A DNA stretch of 64,000 nt. Origin: Elgaria multicarinata webbii (Eukaryota; Chordata; Lepidosauria; Squamata; Anguidae). Under the pieces are notes generated by a model. The model was not told the origin of the DNA and made no database searches. It saw nothing but the letters and a program-made list of their open reading frames with translations. A program made the translations under genes and the position numbers. Of the stretch, positions 1 to 10,840 are shown in pieces (positions within the stretch are counted from its first letter, which is position 1; every line of letters begins with the position of its first letter). The stretch covers positions 28,283,501 to 28,347,500 of the forward strand of contig NC_086183.1 of assembly GCF_023053635.1 (NCBI RefSeq), written 5' to 3'.

Positions 1-429
1 ATTTCAAGCAGAGGTAATTAGCTAGAACTGGTCTGCTTTCCCTCTTGGAAGAAATAAGCTTGGAAACGAGTGAATTAAATTTAGTTCTGCACACCCCCTT
101 TGCTCCACATAAGCGATTCCTCCTCCCTCTTTGTCACTGTAATATACCAGATCAGCTTTGCAAAGCTGTACAATATCACTCATTCCCTGCAGTGGTTACA
201 TTTCTGGCTAGGCTATCCAACCCCAGAAATAGCCAACATTACCATGGTCAGAATAATCCAATTTCCTTAGGCTTGATCACATGCAAGGGCTCATGTACCA
301 GTGTGACCACAATGTCGCAAGATGTAGTGTGTGGTTGCAGAAACTCAGGACACAACTGAACCACCTCTGCCTCAAAGCACATGTAGAATATATTTACCTA
401 GGAAGCTGCCATCTAGCAGGTCAGGATAT

Positions 430-790
430 TGATCTCACCCTGTATTGCCTACTACTCTGGCTGGCAGAGGTGCTCTAGGGTGTCAGGCAGAAGGTTTTCC
501 CTTCCCATCACTTGATCCTGATCACCAATGATACCAGGAAGTGAGCCCAGGACATTTTGCACGCGAAGCACCCATGGAGGCTGGTGGCTCTGATATCAGT
601 GGGATGGTGAATCTGCTCCGGGTATCAGTCAGAACTCTAAAGGGGCTATTCAAGGTGTTTCTGCACCTTGGATAGCTCCTTTAGCATTCTGACTGAAACC
701 CTTACTGGATTCAAAGCCCCACTGACATTGGAGCCACCAGCCTCCACTGCAAAGCACCTGCTCTCCCACAGATCCATAGCCTGTCCCCTT
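430..790 (-). repeat. tRNA-derived SINE, interrupted by a palindromic element
   Basis: Read on the minus strand, the right part (751-790) resembles a tRNA-type head with a degenerate A box, and 430-572 continues through a degenerate B box into the SINE body. The two parts join once the element at 573-750 is removed. Related copies are at 22395-22590 (minus), 42970-43080 (plus) and 53120-53199 (plus). The family name is not certain; assignment rests on similarity between the copies and remembered squamate SINEs. Confidence 0.5.
573..750. mobile_element. Palindromic MITE, hAT-like (family with GGAGGCTGGTGGCTC ends)
   Basis: The left end GGAGGCTGGTGGCTC is answered by GAGCCACCAGCCTCC at the right end, and the interior also pairs (CTAAAGGGGCTATTC with GATAGCTCCTTTAG). 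It is flanked by gaagcacc (565-572) and aaagcacc (751-758), an 8-bp direct repeat with one mismatch, as expected for hAT elements. Two further copies are at 41421-41603 and 55023-55223. No coding capacity. Confidence 0.65.
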
Positions 791-1167
791 TCCAATGTCA
801 GTGAATAAGGAGCTGTGTCAACACATGGTTTTACACGTGCTTGAGATCCGCTAAAAGAAGGCTTGCCAGCTTCTGAACAGGCCCCTGTAGCTGTGTCATT
901 AACAGGTGTGACCTACAGCAATAATGTTTGCTCCCATGCTGTGAAAAACGCTACCTGATTTCTGCATATCAAGTTCCTGTTGAAGGCACAAGGCAACCCA
1001 CAGGAAGAGATTAACTCACTTTTCCTTCCCTGTGAACTCCAGAGAAATTGATTCTGGATTCTAGCCAAAAAACTGGTTCCTATCTACACTGGGGATTTCT
1101 ATTCTCCCCCTTTGTGTTCTAATGATGACTTGTCTGAAAACAGGCAATAAACACACACCCAGGAGCA

Positions 1168-1495
1168 ATTATTATTATTATTTGCATTTTTATACCGCCC
1201 AATAGCTGAAGCTCCCTGGGTGGTTCACAAAAACTAAAACAATTCAAAGTATAAAACAAACAGTATAAAAACATGATATAAAATACACATTAAAACAAAT
1301 TAAAACATACCATACATTAAAACATCCTGAAAACATTCTAAAATTTCACTGGATAGTCGTGCTGGAATAGATCAGTCTTTATTGCTTTTTTTAAATTCTA
1401 AAAGACTGTCAAGTTGACGAATCTCCAGCAGGCCATTCCATGACCTGGGTAGTGCTTGGACTCCAGAAGGACAAGAGGCAGCAACAAAGTGGTTT
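1168..1495 (-). repeat. L2-like LINE 3' end
   Basis: Starts with an ATT-rich tail (the reversed 3' end), then the recurring segment ATACCGCCCAATAGCTGAAG, then a T-poor stretch that on the minus strand is the 3' UTR and the last codons of the reverse-transcriptase ORF. Same layout as the better copies at 12330-12881 and 33540-34377. 5'-truncated. Confidence 0.6.
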
Positions 1496-1734
1496 AGATT
1501 CTCATAATTAGGGTGCCCAGATGCAAAAGAGGGCAGGGTTCTTGCACCTTTAAGAGTTGTGTAGAACAGGGAATTTCAGCAGGTGTAACTCCTGATGGAT
1601 AGGTATCATTTGCTACTAGTCCTGATGGCTATATGGTACCTCTAGGATCAGAGGTGGTATCTCTTCGTATACCAGTTACAGGGGAACTATTATACTCATG
1701 TCTTACTTGTGGTTTCCCACAGTCAACTGTTTGG

Positions 1735-1805
1735 CCATTTGTGAACAGAATGCTGGACTAGATGGATGGACCCTTGGCCTGATCCAGCGTGACTCTTCTT
1801 ATATT
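1735..1805 (+). repeat. CR1-type LINE 3' fragment
   Basis: Contains GTGAACAGAATGCTGGACTA followed by the GATCCAGC motif that ends the CR1-like copies at 21330-21600 and 45575-45890. Only the last 70 bases are present. Confidence 0.5.
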
Positions 1806-2261
1806 CTTACTATTAAATGTGCAGGAGCTCGGTCCTCTGCTGCAACTGGCCATCCTCTCCAGTATGAGAAAACAAGGATTCAACACATCGTTGTAGAACC
1901 TAGGGGGTTCTCTGTTCTACAAAGAGGAAAAGGAGAGTAAGGATTTGGGGGGTTATTTGTGCGTTGTTGAATGAAGGCAACAAAAACTAGGATTCCTGCT
2001 TCTCTACAGACCAGCCTTGTGGGAAGTTCTGCTACATGTTACATGAAGATCATCGCCCTCTCCTTCCCACAGAGCGCTGAAGGTTACTCCTGCAAGAGTA
2101 AAGTCTGTATTAGGGGAAATTCTGCTCCATGCTTTTGCATTGTGAAATCCTCCAAGCACTAATGTAGCAGCCAGCATTCATAGAGAACCCTGGTGTTCCC
2201 CTTCATGCTGTTACACAGCTAAGGAACTGTGTGTGGACTTAAAACATTCACAATCTAATGT

Positions 2262-2322
2262 TTGTTTATTTATTACATTTCTATACTGCCCAATAGCCGG
2301 AGCTCCCTGGGTGGTTAATGTT
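2262..2322 (-). repeat. L2-like LINE 3' terminal fragment
   Basis: TTTATTTATTACATTTCTAT followed by ACTGCCCAATAGCCGGAGCT, the terminal segment of the L2-like family on the minus strand. Very short and 5'-truncated. Confidence 0.5.
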
Positions 2323-2689
2323 CATATTAGTTCACCAATCTGCTCCCTTGTGTGTTGTTTATGCTTTCTTGAGCTCTGCGTCTCCTCAAGGATTCTAAAA
2401 TCTTGATCTACAAGTGGGAATAGCAACCAAACATTGCAGCATGGAATGGTCCTGATCAGAATTCAAGCCAGCCAACCTTGCCCCTTTCCAGCACACTCCA
2501 TTCCATTTCCCCTTTGGTTTTCTGTCCTCCGTCCCCCCTTGCATCAGTCAGCATTCCACGGCCACTGAACATTCCCTTTTCTTAGGGTTTCTTCCCTAAA
2601 GATGTTTTTGGTACTTCTGCAAATATTAGTGTTGTCCCAAGCCTGTGAATACCATCTCCTTGTTTCTGGATGATGCTATTTTTCATAGA

Positions 2690-2755
2690 ATAGCAGAGTT
2701 GGAAGGGGCCTACAAGGCCATCGAGTCCAACCCCCTACTCAATGCAGGAATTTTG
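2690..2755 (-). repeat. CR1 LINE 3' tail fragment
   Basis: GAATAGCAGAGTTGGAAGGG then CCATCGAGTCCAACCCCCTA, the reverse complement of the classical CR1 3' end. Same segment as in the longer copies at 19087-19375, 22675-23625 and 57150-57377. Confidence 0.6.
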
Positions 2756-2794
2756 CTACAGAAGGATTCACATTCAGATAACTATTATTAGTAT

Positions 2795-2940
2795 AGAACA
2801 GATGTCCTCAACCTGCTGCCCTCCAGATGTTTAGATGACAACTCCAGCATTCCCGACCATTGGCCACTCTAATTGGGGCTGATGGGAGTTGAAATCCAAA
2901 ACATCTGGAGGGCACCAGGTTGGGAAAGGCTAGTATAAGA
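2795..2940. mobile_element. hAT-type palindromic MITE, diverged
   Basis: Left arm CCTCAACCTG...CCTCCAGATGTT pairs with right arm AACATCTGGAGGGC...CAGGTTGGG. It is the same family as the perfect palindrome at 41873-42002, but diverged. It lies just downstream of the TLR21 stop codon. Confidence 0.6.
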
Positions 2941-3207
2941 TAAACACATACCCCACTTCTCTGAACACTAAGAAGTTGCAGGGGCACATTACTTTCTCCT
3001 GCCTGTGTCTGTGCCCACGCAACGAATATCTCTGTGTGAAGAGTACACGAGTCATCCAAAGATGCCTTGTTATAATATACAAGACACACTGCATCTGTCA
3101 TAGTGATGGGTGTTTTGCTAGCAAAGAAAAATAAAGAATGGTATTTAACAACGAAGTCTCTCACTCCATTTCCAGCTAGCCTCGAAGGAGATGATCTTGC
3201 CACCCTA

Positions 3208-6105
3208 CTATTCTGTCTTGGTGGACGTCTCCAAGAGTGGTTTGCCATCCTTATCAAACCAGTATGTTGTTTCCTCTTCCTTCTCAGAGTTACCCGTTTT
3301 CAAAGCCATCCTCAGCTTAGCCCAGAACAACTTCTGAGCCTCAGGGTCCGGGGGCCACGTAATATATGTCTTCTTCAGCATCACCTTCCGCATCCGGTGG
3401 TAGGCAGAAAGCTCTCGTTCTGGGATGGCCTCTAAGAAAACTGGAATGAGGACATCCTTCAGTTCATCAAAAAGACGGTAGCTGGCTAGCTGGATCTCCA
3501 TGGAGCACCACTCACTCTGCAGGTAATTCCTGCTGATGATGCAGATGGTATGCCGACTGTTGTGGATGCTGTCCACTATGTTGTCTATGATGTACCTCCC
3601 CGGCTGAAAGTCCCTGTGGTGGAGGCAGAGACGGAAGATGGGGCCCCCTCCTTTCTCTAGGCTGGGCACTAAGTGCTCCAGCACCCAGCTCTCATCAGTG
3701 GAGTTGTAGGAGACAAAGGCATCAAATTTGTAATGCTCATCCTTGCCCCGCCTCCAGCGATCATTGACCCAAGCACGCAGGATATAGATGTGGTATTTCA
3801 GATGCCAGTAGGTCCGGTGGTAGAGGAAAGGGAGCAGCATGTGGAGCAGCAGAGCAGGGAAAGTGACAGAAAAAAGGTAGAACCCCACATCTTGGAAACA
3901 GACATGGGTATCGAAACTATACACGTAACTGGAGGATTGCCCAGAATTGCAGGGGTAGTTGTACAGGTAAACCACTTGCACCTGGCTATGGACCAGCCAC
4001 TTCTGGAACCAAATGTTATCACAAGTGCAAGACAAGGGGCACTTGCGAAGGTCAAGGTACCTCAGTGAGGTCAGCTTTTCCAAAACACTGCTGTTGATTG
4101 TCTGCAGCTCATTCTTCCCTAGTTGCAGATTGCGTAGACTGGTGAGGTTCCCAAAGACCTCCAGAGTCAAGGTACGGAGGCCAGCATTCTCCAGGTTGAG
4201 AGTAGTCAGGTTTCTCAGATTCTTGAATACACCAGGTGGAAAGTTCCCCATGCCATTACTGCTATCAATCAAGCTTAAATATTTCAGCTGTCCTAGGTCG
4301 TCAAAGACATCTGGTGCAATGGAGAGAATCTTGTTTTCAGACAGGTAGAGATTGCGCAAAGAAGTCAGGCCCTTGAAAAACTTTGGTGGGATGATCTTCA
4401 TACCATAGGGTTGCTGAGCTTGAAGCTTGAGATCATAGACTAGGTGCAAGTTCAAGAAAGGAGGTGGGCTGTGTTGCTTCATGCTGATGTACTGTATCTT
4501 ATTGCCCATTAAGTCCAACACTTCGAGAGTGCTCTGTACTGGATAGAAAAAGTTGTGGCTGATGTACTCAATATGATTGCCGTCCAGATAGAGTTTGGAG
4601 ATGTTCCTCAGTCCTTCAAATGACTTATTGGTCAACCTATGGATATTGTTCCCACCCAAATCTAAGATAGAGAGATTCCCAAGGTTTCTGAAGATGCCAG
4701 GGAAGAGGACAGAAATATGGTTGTTCCGGAGATTGAGTGTCTGGAGGCTGATCAGGTCCTCAAAGCTGGTTTTATAGATATCAGTTAGTAGGTTGTTATC
4801 CAAGCGCAACTCTGTGAGTCGTTTTAAACCCTTTAAGGCTTGCTCATGCAAAAAAGCAATGCTGTTGATGTTAAGATGGAGTTTGTCCAGATAAGGGGCA
4901 TATTGGAAAGCAAACCTACTGACATCGAGGATGCGATTGAAACGAAAAGAGATGGTCCTCAGCTCTTTTAAGACAGAACGTTTAGAGCAGGACTTTAGTT
5001 TGTTCAACAGGTTGTGCTCCACAACCAACGTTCTCAGCTTATTTTGAACAGTCACATTCAACACCTCCCTTACACATCCCACTGATCGGAGACGGTTTCT
5101 TGAGAGGTCCAGCAGCGAGATCGGAGGGCATGCCGAGAAAGTGTTGCTGTTCAGGGTCCGGAGGTTGTTGCTCTGCAGAGATAGATGCAAAGAAAAGTTG
5201 GATTTCCCGAGATGCTGGCACAATTTGGTCAACTGCGAGGATTTACTCAAATGTAGCCCAGAGTAGTCCAGGCTGTGAGGCTGCAGATCAGAAATGTTCA
5301 AGAGCTGGAAAATGTCTATGCTGTTCCCCATCAGCTTCAGCCTGGTGAGGTTCTGGAGTTTGACTGTTGCAAAGGAAGAGACTTCTGAGATATTGTTGTA
5401 AGAAAGGTCCAGTTTTTTCACATTCTGTAGGAACCCTGGCCCTGTGGCATCTATCTTGCACAGGAAATTGCTGCAAAGCAGGAGGGTAGACAGGGACGTG
5501 GGAAGCATCAGTTTAGACTGGAGGGAGGTCAGGCTGTTATTGCACAGGTTCAGTTCCTTCAGCCGTGTCAGCTTTTGTATGCTCCGAACTACTTTTTCAA
5601 AGCTTCCCAAATTGTTGACCTGGAGCTCTAGGTTCAGAAGGTTCTGTAACGGGCTAAACATATCCTGATGTATTGTGCTCAAGTGGTTTTCGTTCAGGCG
5701 GAGTTGAAGGAGGTTTGGCAAGCCTTGGAACACAGCTCCAGGCAGGTTTTTGAGATGGTTGCAAGAGAGGTCAAGCATCTCCAAGGCGGTGAGGTTTTCG
5801 AAGGCCCCATCTTCTATCATTTCCATTTTGTTGTAGCCCACGCGTAGGACCTTCAGCTCCGGGAGGTGGTGGAAGCTCCCATAAGGCAAGAAACGAATGG
5901 AATTATGGGATACATTCAACACCAGAGCGTTGCTGGGAAGGTCATTCACAGCACTGGAGATAGTTTTTAGGAAGCGCTGCATGCATTTGAAATAACTTGG
6001 ATTCCGCATGGATTGGATGCAGTTCCTGAAACCATAGCCAGTTGCCTCCTGAGTGTTAAGCAGAACAAAAGCCAGGAAAGGGTGCAGGAATCCTATCCGG
6101 CACAT
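3208..6105 (-). CDS. TLR21: Toll-like receptor 21 (TLR21)
   Basis: A single uninterrupted 965-residue reading frame. Residues 1-22 are a signal peptide, followed by YGFRNCI, which matches the mature start I remember for chicken TLR21. Leucine-rich repeats fill residues 55-685. A proline-rich insertion (about 540-570, PPPF) sits where endosomal TLRs carry their long loop. The C-terminal cap has CPLSCTC at 689-695; the membrane helix is about 740-762; the TIR domain is about 793-940 with box 1 FDAFVSYN, BB loop RDFQPGR (Pro835) and box 3 FW at 927-928. All key TIR residues look intact, so the receptor should signal. The family is known in birds and fish as an endosomal sensor of CpG DNA and is absent from mammals. 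The ATG has A at -3. It is transcribed away from TMEM145. TLR13-type assignment is the main alternative but fits the N-terminus less well. Confidence 0.93.
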   Translation of the reverse strand: MCRIGFLHPFLAFVLLNTQEATGYGFRNCIQSMRNPSYFKCMQRFLKTISSAVNDLPSNALVLNVSHNSIRFLPYGSFHHLPELKVLRVGYNKMEMIEDGAFENLTALEMLDLSCNHLKNLPGAVFQGLPNLLQLRLNENHLSTIHQDMFSPLQNLLNLELQVNNLGSFEKVVRSIQKLTRLKELNLCNNSLTSLQSKLMLPTSLSTLLLCSNFLCKIDATGPGFLQNVKKLDLSYNNISEVSSFATVKLQNLTRLKLMGNSIDIFQLLNISDLQPHSLDYSGLHLSKSSQLTKLCQHLGKSNFSLHLSLQSNNLRTLNSNTFSACPPISLLDLSRNRLRSVGCVREVLNVTVQNKLRTLVVEHNLLNKLKSCSKRSVLKELRTISFRFNRILDVSRFAFQYAPYLDKLHLNINSIAFLHEQALKGLKRLTELRLDNNLLTDIYKTSFEDLISLQTLNLRNNHISVLFPGIFRNLGNLSILDLGGNNIHRLTNKSFEGLRNISKLYLDGNHIEYISHNFFYPVQSTLEVLDLMGNKIQYISMKQHSPPPFLNLHLVYDLKLQAQQPYGMKIIPPKFFKGLTSLRNLYLSENKILSIAPDVFDDLGQLKYLSLIDSSNGMGNFPPGVFKNLRNLTTLNLENAGLRTLTLEVFGNLTSLRNLQLGKNELQTINSSVLEKLTSLRYLDLRKCPLSCTCDNIWFQKWLVHSQVQVVYLYNYPCNSGQSSSYVYSFDTHVCFQDVGFYLFSVTFPALLLHMLLPFLYHRTYWHLKYHIYILRAWVNDRWRRGKDEHYKFDAFVSYNSTDESWVLEHLVPSLEKGGGPIFRLCLHHRDFQPGRYIIDNIVDSIHNSRHTICIISRNYLQSEWCSMEIQLASYRLFDELKDVLIPVFLEAIPERELSAYHRMRKVMLKKTYITWPPDPEAQKLFWAKLRMALKTGNSEKEEETTYWFDKDGKPLLETSTKTE

Positions 6106-6252
6106 CGTTGGGTGTGAATCTCAGCTCCAAAAGCCACCAAAGAAAGAACCTAGAACCAAAGAACATTTATTGCGTGAGCCTTTGAAATTCTATGTAAGAC
6201 CATCTGGGAGCCATTATTTTTAATGCCATGGCATCTCTAGAAATTTACATAT

Positions 6253-6400
6253 AGGCCCTTTCTACATCTAAGGATTATCCCAGGAAAATGGAGGGATCCT
6301 CCCTGCCTACTCCTGGGATCCCCTGTGTGTCATTTGTATGCACAGAGATGATCCCGGGACGATCCCAGAGGAAAAGGCAGGTGTAGAAATGGCCATAGTG
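6253..6400. mobile_element. Palindromic MITE with GGCC(A/C)TTTCTACA ends
   Basis: GGCCCTTTCTACATCT at the left pairs with AGGTGTAGAAATGGCC at the right, with internal GGATTATCCC/GGGACGATCC symmetry. About 145 bp, non-coding, upstream of the TLR21 start codon. The superfamily is not determined. Confidence 0.55.
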
Positions 6401-6476
6401 TGTACTATTCCAACCCTCAGGAAATTCTGCACCAAGACAATGTAGAAGGCTGTCACCACATTATAGAAATCTTACA

Positions 6477-6575
6477 GTGCAATTCTATGCACGTCTGCTC
6501 TGAAGTAAAACCTTTTGCACTGCAGTCAAAGGGACTTACCCTAAGGTAAGTGAGGCTAGGATTGCAGTCCTAAGG
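6477..6575. mobile_element. Short palindromic repeat (GCAATCCTATGCA family)
   Basis: Begins TGCAATTCTATGCACGTCTG and ends GGCTAGGATTGCAGTCC, i.e. inverted ends around an AAGTAA/TTACTT core. Copies or parts are at 10168-10215, 19481-19566, 25742-25815, 56171-56253 and 58709-58796. About 85-95 bp each, non-coding. Confidence 0.5.
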
Positions 6576-7984
6576 CAAAATCATGCATTTTAAGGCAGAC
6601 AAAAGTCCTACAACTCCCCAAATTTCCCAGCCAGCCATAGATTAAACCAAGCCTTAATCAAAGGTCAAACAATCCACAATTAAGCTATGATTAGTAGCTG
6701 GGTTAAATGTGAGCTGTGTGCATGCCATACCACAAAGACCTGGATCTTTGTGACCAGCGTCAGCCTCTTCATGAGTTGGCTGAAGCTGTCACATCCCTTG
6801 CAATGCAATCACACTTTTTTTTTTTGGTGGCCAGATACAAGATCAGCAGCTGTGTTGTCCGCCGTGCTGACTGAGTGAATTTGCCTCTGCTTATGCTTTC
6901 CCTGCATATTGCAAAGAAATCCCCAAAGCCCTGTTATCCCAAGAAAACTCTAACCGTTGTAGTGCTACCCCTGGACTTTTCAACGCTCTGGAATATTGGG
7001 GCAGCGTTTAACAGAAGAACTAACATCTCCCACTCACCCCCACCTTGAGTCCTTCATCCCTGAAGCCAGGGAGAAACAGATGAGGGCTGTGTTTCCATCA
7101 GACATTGCATTTGGAGGAACTTTAGAAAGCAGCAGCTGCAAAAGTGCTTTTTAAACTGAAAGGTGGGCCATTAATTTGGTTTGCTCATTTCGGGAGAGCG
7201 GGGAGAAGCTACCCTATATTAACAGATGAGAGCTGGGTGCTGCTGTATAAAAGTCTTCATGGCAGAATAGACCATAACAGATGCAGGTAGGGCTGGACTT
7301 TGGGACCATAGAACGGCAGGTAAGGAGGGAGAAGCAAACAGCATCAACACCTGTATCAGCATGGATTTGCTAAGGCTGATGCTGTTCACACAGCATCCTT
7401 TCTTTCTACTTCTATTTTTTATATATATATAAAAAAATGCTATAGTCAGGAGACAGCCATCTGGGCATGTACATGGTTAGAGATGCTGATTTTATTTATT
7501 ACTTTTAAAAGATATTATCCTTTGCTAGAACAAAATGACGCTTATTCAAATGCGTTTAGCATCAAGGCAGCCGAAGCAAACACTATTTTATTCCAGTTGT
7601 CATGGTGTTATGATTTAAGTGAGTTTAAAATGCGAGTATTTCTTTCCTATCTTAAAATCGGGGTTAGCAAACAATTTCTTGTTTGTTTGCTTTTGCTCTA
7701 ACATGTCAGGAATGTAGAAGCAGTGGTAGAGCATGGAATGGGAGACCTGTGGCTTGTGTGTTTCACAACTGAAGGAATACACATGGCCGTCTCTAAGGGT
7801 CCCCATTAAGCTATAAGTTTAAAATTATTTAGCTTCACCACTGAGAACACATTTCTCAGTGTATGGCATGCAGAAGTGGATTAGATCATTTCATAGAGGT
7901 TAGGGCTATCAGTGGCTACTAGCCATGTTGGCCAAGTGTCAGAGGCAGTATGCCTCTGAGTATTAGTTGTTGTGGAACAGGACA
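6576..7984. other. Intergenic, nothing firmly recognised
   Basis: Between TLR21 and the first LINE fragment of the spacer. The start (6576-6625) resembles a small repeat also seen near 14567, 21605-21690 and 54775 (CCTACAACTCCCAGC-type). I see no exon, RNA gene or clear promoter element in the rest. A short TA run lies at 7420-7430. Confidence 0.4.
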
Positions 7985-8262
7985 GCACTGTTCTCTTTTC
8001 AGCACCAGGTCAAGACTTTTCTCTTCTTCCAGGCATTTAACAGCATTTAAAAACACTAAGTTTGTTTGTTTTTAACAAGAACTGGTTTTTTTAAATGGAT
8101 ACTGTTGTTTTTATACTGTTGTTTTGATGGTTTAAAATTTTGTATACTTTTTAATGTTCATCGTTTTTAACTTTTGTAAATCACCCAGAGAGCTTCGGCT
8201 ATGGGGTGGTATATAAATGAAATAAATAAATAAATAAACAAATAAATAAATAAATAAATAAA
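7985..8262 (+). repeat. L2-like LINE 3' end with (AAAT)n tail
   Basis: Contains the terminal ORF codons (GACTTTTCTCTTCTTCCAGG), a T-rich 3' UTR, the CACCCAGAGAGCTTCGGCTA segment and an (AAAT)n tail at about 8215-8262. 5'-truncated, plus orientation. Confidence 0.65.
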
Positions 8263-8590
8263 TAAGAGCTGTGCTGGATCAGACCAAGGGTCCCTCTAGT
8301 CCAGCACTCTGTTCACACAGTGGTCAACTAGCTGTTGACCAGGAACCCACAAGCCGGACATGAGTGCAACAGCATCCCTCCCGCCCATGTTCCCCAGCAT
8401 CTAGTGAGAGAAAAGTAGGCATACTGCCTCTGATACAGGTGGTAGCACATAGCCACCAGGGCTGGTAGCCATTGATAGCCTTCTCCAGGAATTTGTCTAC
8501 TCCCCCTTTTAAAGACATCCAAATTGGTGGCCAACACTACATTGTGGAAACGAATTTCACAGTTTAATCATGTGCTGTGTGAAGCAGGAG
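8263..8590 (-). repeat. CR1-type LINE 3' end
   Basis: Starts GAGCTGTGCTGGATCAGACC and runs into AAATTGGTGGCCAACACTAC, the reversed C-terminal coding part of this CR1-like family. It abuts the L2-like tail, so one element probably inserted next to the other. Confidence 0.6.
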
Positions 8591-9265
8591 GGTGCTATTG
8601 CGTTCATGTCCGGCTCATGGCCTTCCCACAGGTATGTTGTAGGCTGCTGTGGGGAGGGCCAAGCCATGCTTTTGTCACACCACGGTGACGCTTCTGAGCT
8701 GATGTTCAAGGTCAGTGTTTGAATGTTCTCCCACCTGAATACTGCAAAATAGTCCTATCACATTGCCTTCTGTCTTCTATTTCTGTTTTTAGTTTAGGTC
8801 AGAACCCTAACTATATTTTTTGGGGTGGGGGCTTCACCCTGTTTCTCTCCTCCTTTTACAGCCTCTCTCCGCCCAGCCGAAGCAAAGCCAGGGATGCTGG
8901 GGTGGGGGTGGGGCGGCTTCATGTTCGGACTTCCGGAACGCGCCCGGAAGAGAGAGAGAGAGAGAGAGAGAATGTATGGGTGCATGGGGTCTTTGAGTGA
9001 ATGCATGTGTTCATGCGTGTGTTTGTTTGGAGTGAGTGATGCTGAGTGTGTGTGTGCGCGCGCGTGTGAGTTGTGGGGGACGATTTGGTGATATTCCTAT
9101 TAAATAAGGCATTTTAGACCCATAGACGTTCCTTTCCAATTTGTTTGCTATAATTGGCATGACGTATTTCTTGCACTTTAAAATAAATTTAGCAGTTTCA
9201 AGATTTTGTGCTTCTTATTTTTTCCAGGAAACATCTGTTCTTAAAAATCAAAGTTGGCATTTTTT

Positions 9266-9316
<51 letters not shown>

Positions 9317-9649
9317 TAGCTCACCTTGCCTAGGGCGCAAAATAGTCTGGCACCAGCCCTGTGCCCAGAGTGTAGGACAGCCCCTCCCTCTTTGGGTCTG
9401 TCTCTGCCTACTTCTCACATGCCCCCGCCCCCCCGGAAAGGTTAGTGATATGGGAATCTCTTGGGCTGAAAAGGATTTTGCACTCCTTTGCTAGGGATTG
9501 ACTTTGGGATCTCTTGTATGCAAACCATGTGCTCTTCAGTTGGGCTTTGGCTCTTCCAAAATAAAACCATCTGAAGATGATACTGAAGTGGGATAAGGGG
9601 TTTGAGGGGTGGACAGTAAAGCCTCCTCGCTGCTCTCTTTTGTATCTGT
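8591..9649. other. Intergenic with dinucleotide microsatellites
   Basis: Holds (GA)n at about 8948-8971, a TG/CG-alternating purine-pyrimidine stretch at about 9018-9070, and a pure (TG)n run of about 24 units at 9267-9313. Reverse-strand SINE-like bases lie near 9485-9540. I see no gene. Confidence 0.6.
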
Positions 9650-9805
9650 TCAAGAGAGCAGGGCTCCTGCAGCTTTAACTGCTGTGAGGAAGAGGGAATT
9701 TCATTAGATGCTGCATGCCTACGAACGACACCTGCTGAAATCCCCTTTTCTATGCAACTGTTGAAGATACAGGAGCCTGGTCCTCCTTTTCATATGAACT
9801 TAACT
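9650..9805. mobile_element. Half of the TAGGGTGACC palindromic element
   Basis: Contains GCAGCTTTAACTGCTGTGAG, GACACCTGCTGAAATCCCCT and GGTCCTCCTTTTCATATG, matching the right half of the full elements at 22998-23295 and 39664-39991. A smaller part of the same family is at about 1508-1600. Confidence 0.6.
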
Positions 9806-10399
9806 CTTTCCTTCCCCACAGCTTTTCCCCTCCAAGAGGGCACAAATTTGCATAATATTTGCATGTGCTACCAGTTTCCTCTTGCAACATTCAAAATAGG
9901 GGTGGGGGACCACAGGGGACGCAAGCAGTTTGAGGAGGGTGGTGATTAGAAAGAGCAAGCGATGCTATTTCAGTGCTCTGAAGCAGTTAAAAATAAGTGT
10001 GGGGGAGGCCTGGGGCTCAGCGATGCATATTTTCACATAACATGTCGTTAGATGCTGACTTTCTGGCCTTTAATGGTTAGCATGGGGCAATTTTAAGTGA
10101 GCGTGTGTTGAAATGGCAATGTTCTGTTTTGATGTATTTATGGGGGGTATGCATTAAAATAAATAAAGCTGCAACCCCATACACACTTTCCTGGGAGTAA
10201 GCCCCATCTACCTCACGCTCGATATATATCCTACAAATTACTGGGGGGGGGGCAGAGAGGGGAATCCAGCTGCTGTATTTCCTTGCCATGTATGGTGACT
10301 GACCATATATTAATTACATGGGCCAAACAAAAGTTGGTTTGGCAATTTGCCAAAGCTTTTCTTAGCATTTGTTTGAGGTCTACTACCTCCCTTCCCCCC

Positions 10400-10840
10400 T
10401 CCCACAACTCATTATTTATTATATTTGTATACCGTCCCATAGCCAAGGCTCTCTGGGCGGTTTACATAGGATAAAAACACTTAAAAACAGTATACAACAA
10501 TTTTAAATCACAAAAACATACAATTTAAAAACACAAAAACATACAAAAACAAACCCAGGCTAATTACATATTGCTAAACGCCTGGGAGAAGAGGAAAGTC
10601 TTGACCTGGCAACGAAAAGATAACGATGTCGGCACCAGGCAGGCCTCGTCAAGGAGATTGTTCCACAATTGGGGGGCCACCACAGAAAAGGCCCACTCTC
10701 TTGTTGCCATCCCCCCGAGCTTCCCTCGGAGTAGGCACCCGGACGAGGACCTTGGATGTTGAGTGCAGTGTACGGGTAGGTTCATGTCGGGAGCGGCGTT
10801 CCGTCAGGTATGGTGGTCCCAAGCTTTGTAAGCTGTGCAA
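10400..10840 (-). repeat. L2-like LINE 3' end with broken RT C-terminus
   Basis: Minus strand encodes WAFSVVAPQLWNNLL and KTFLFSQAF, the typical end of an L2-clade reverse-transcriptase ORF, followed on that strand by the 3' UTR and GCCCAGAGAGCC-type terminal segment. 5'-truncated and frame-broken. Confidence 0.7.

Noticed and set aside
3673-5668. Several plus-strand frames opposite TLR21
   Set aside because: They are shadows of the TLR21 reading frame on the opposite strand and have no family signature.
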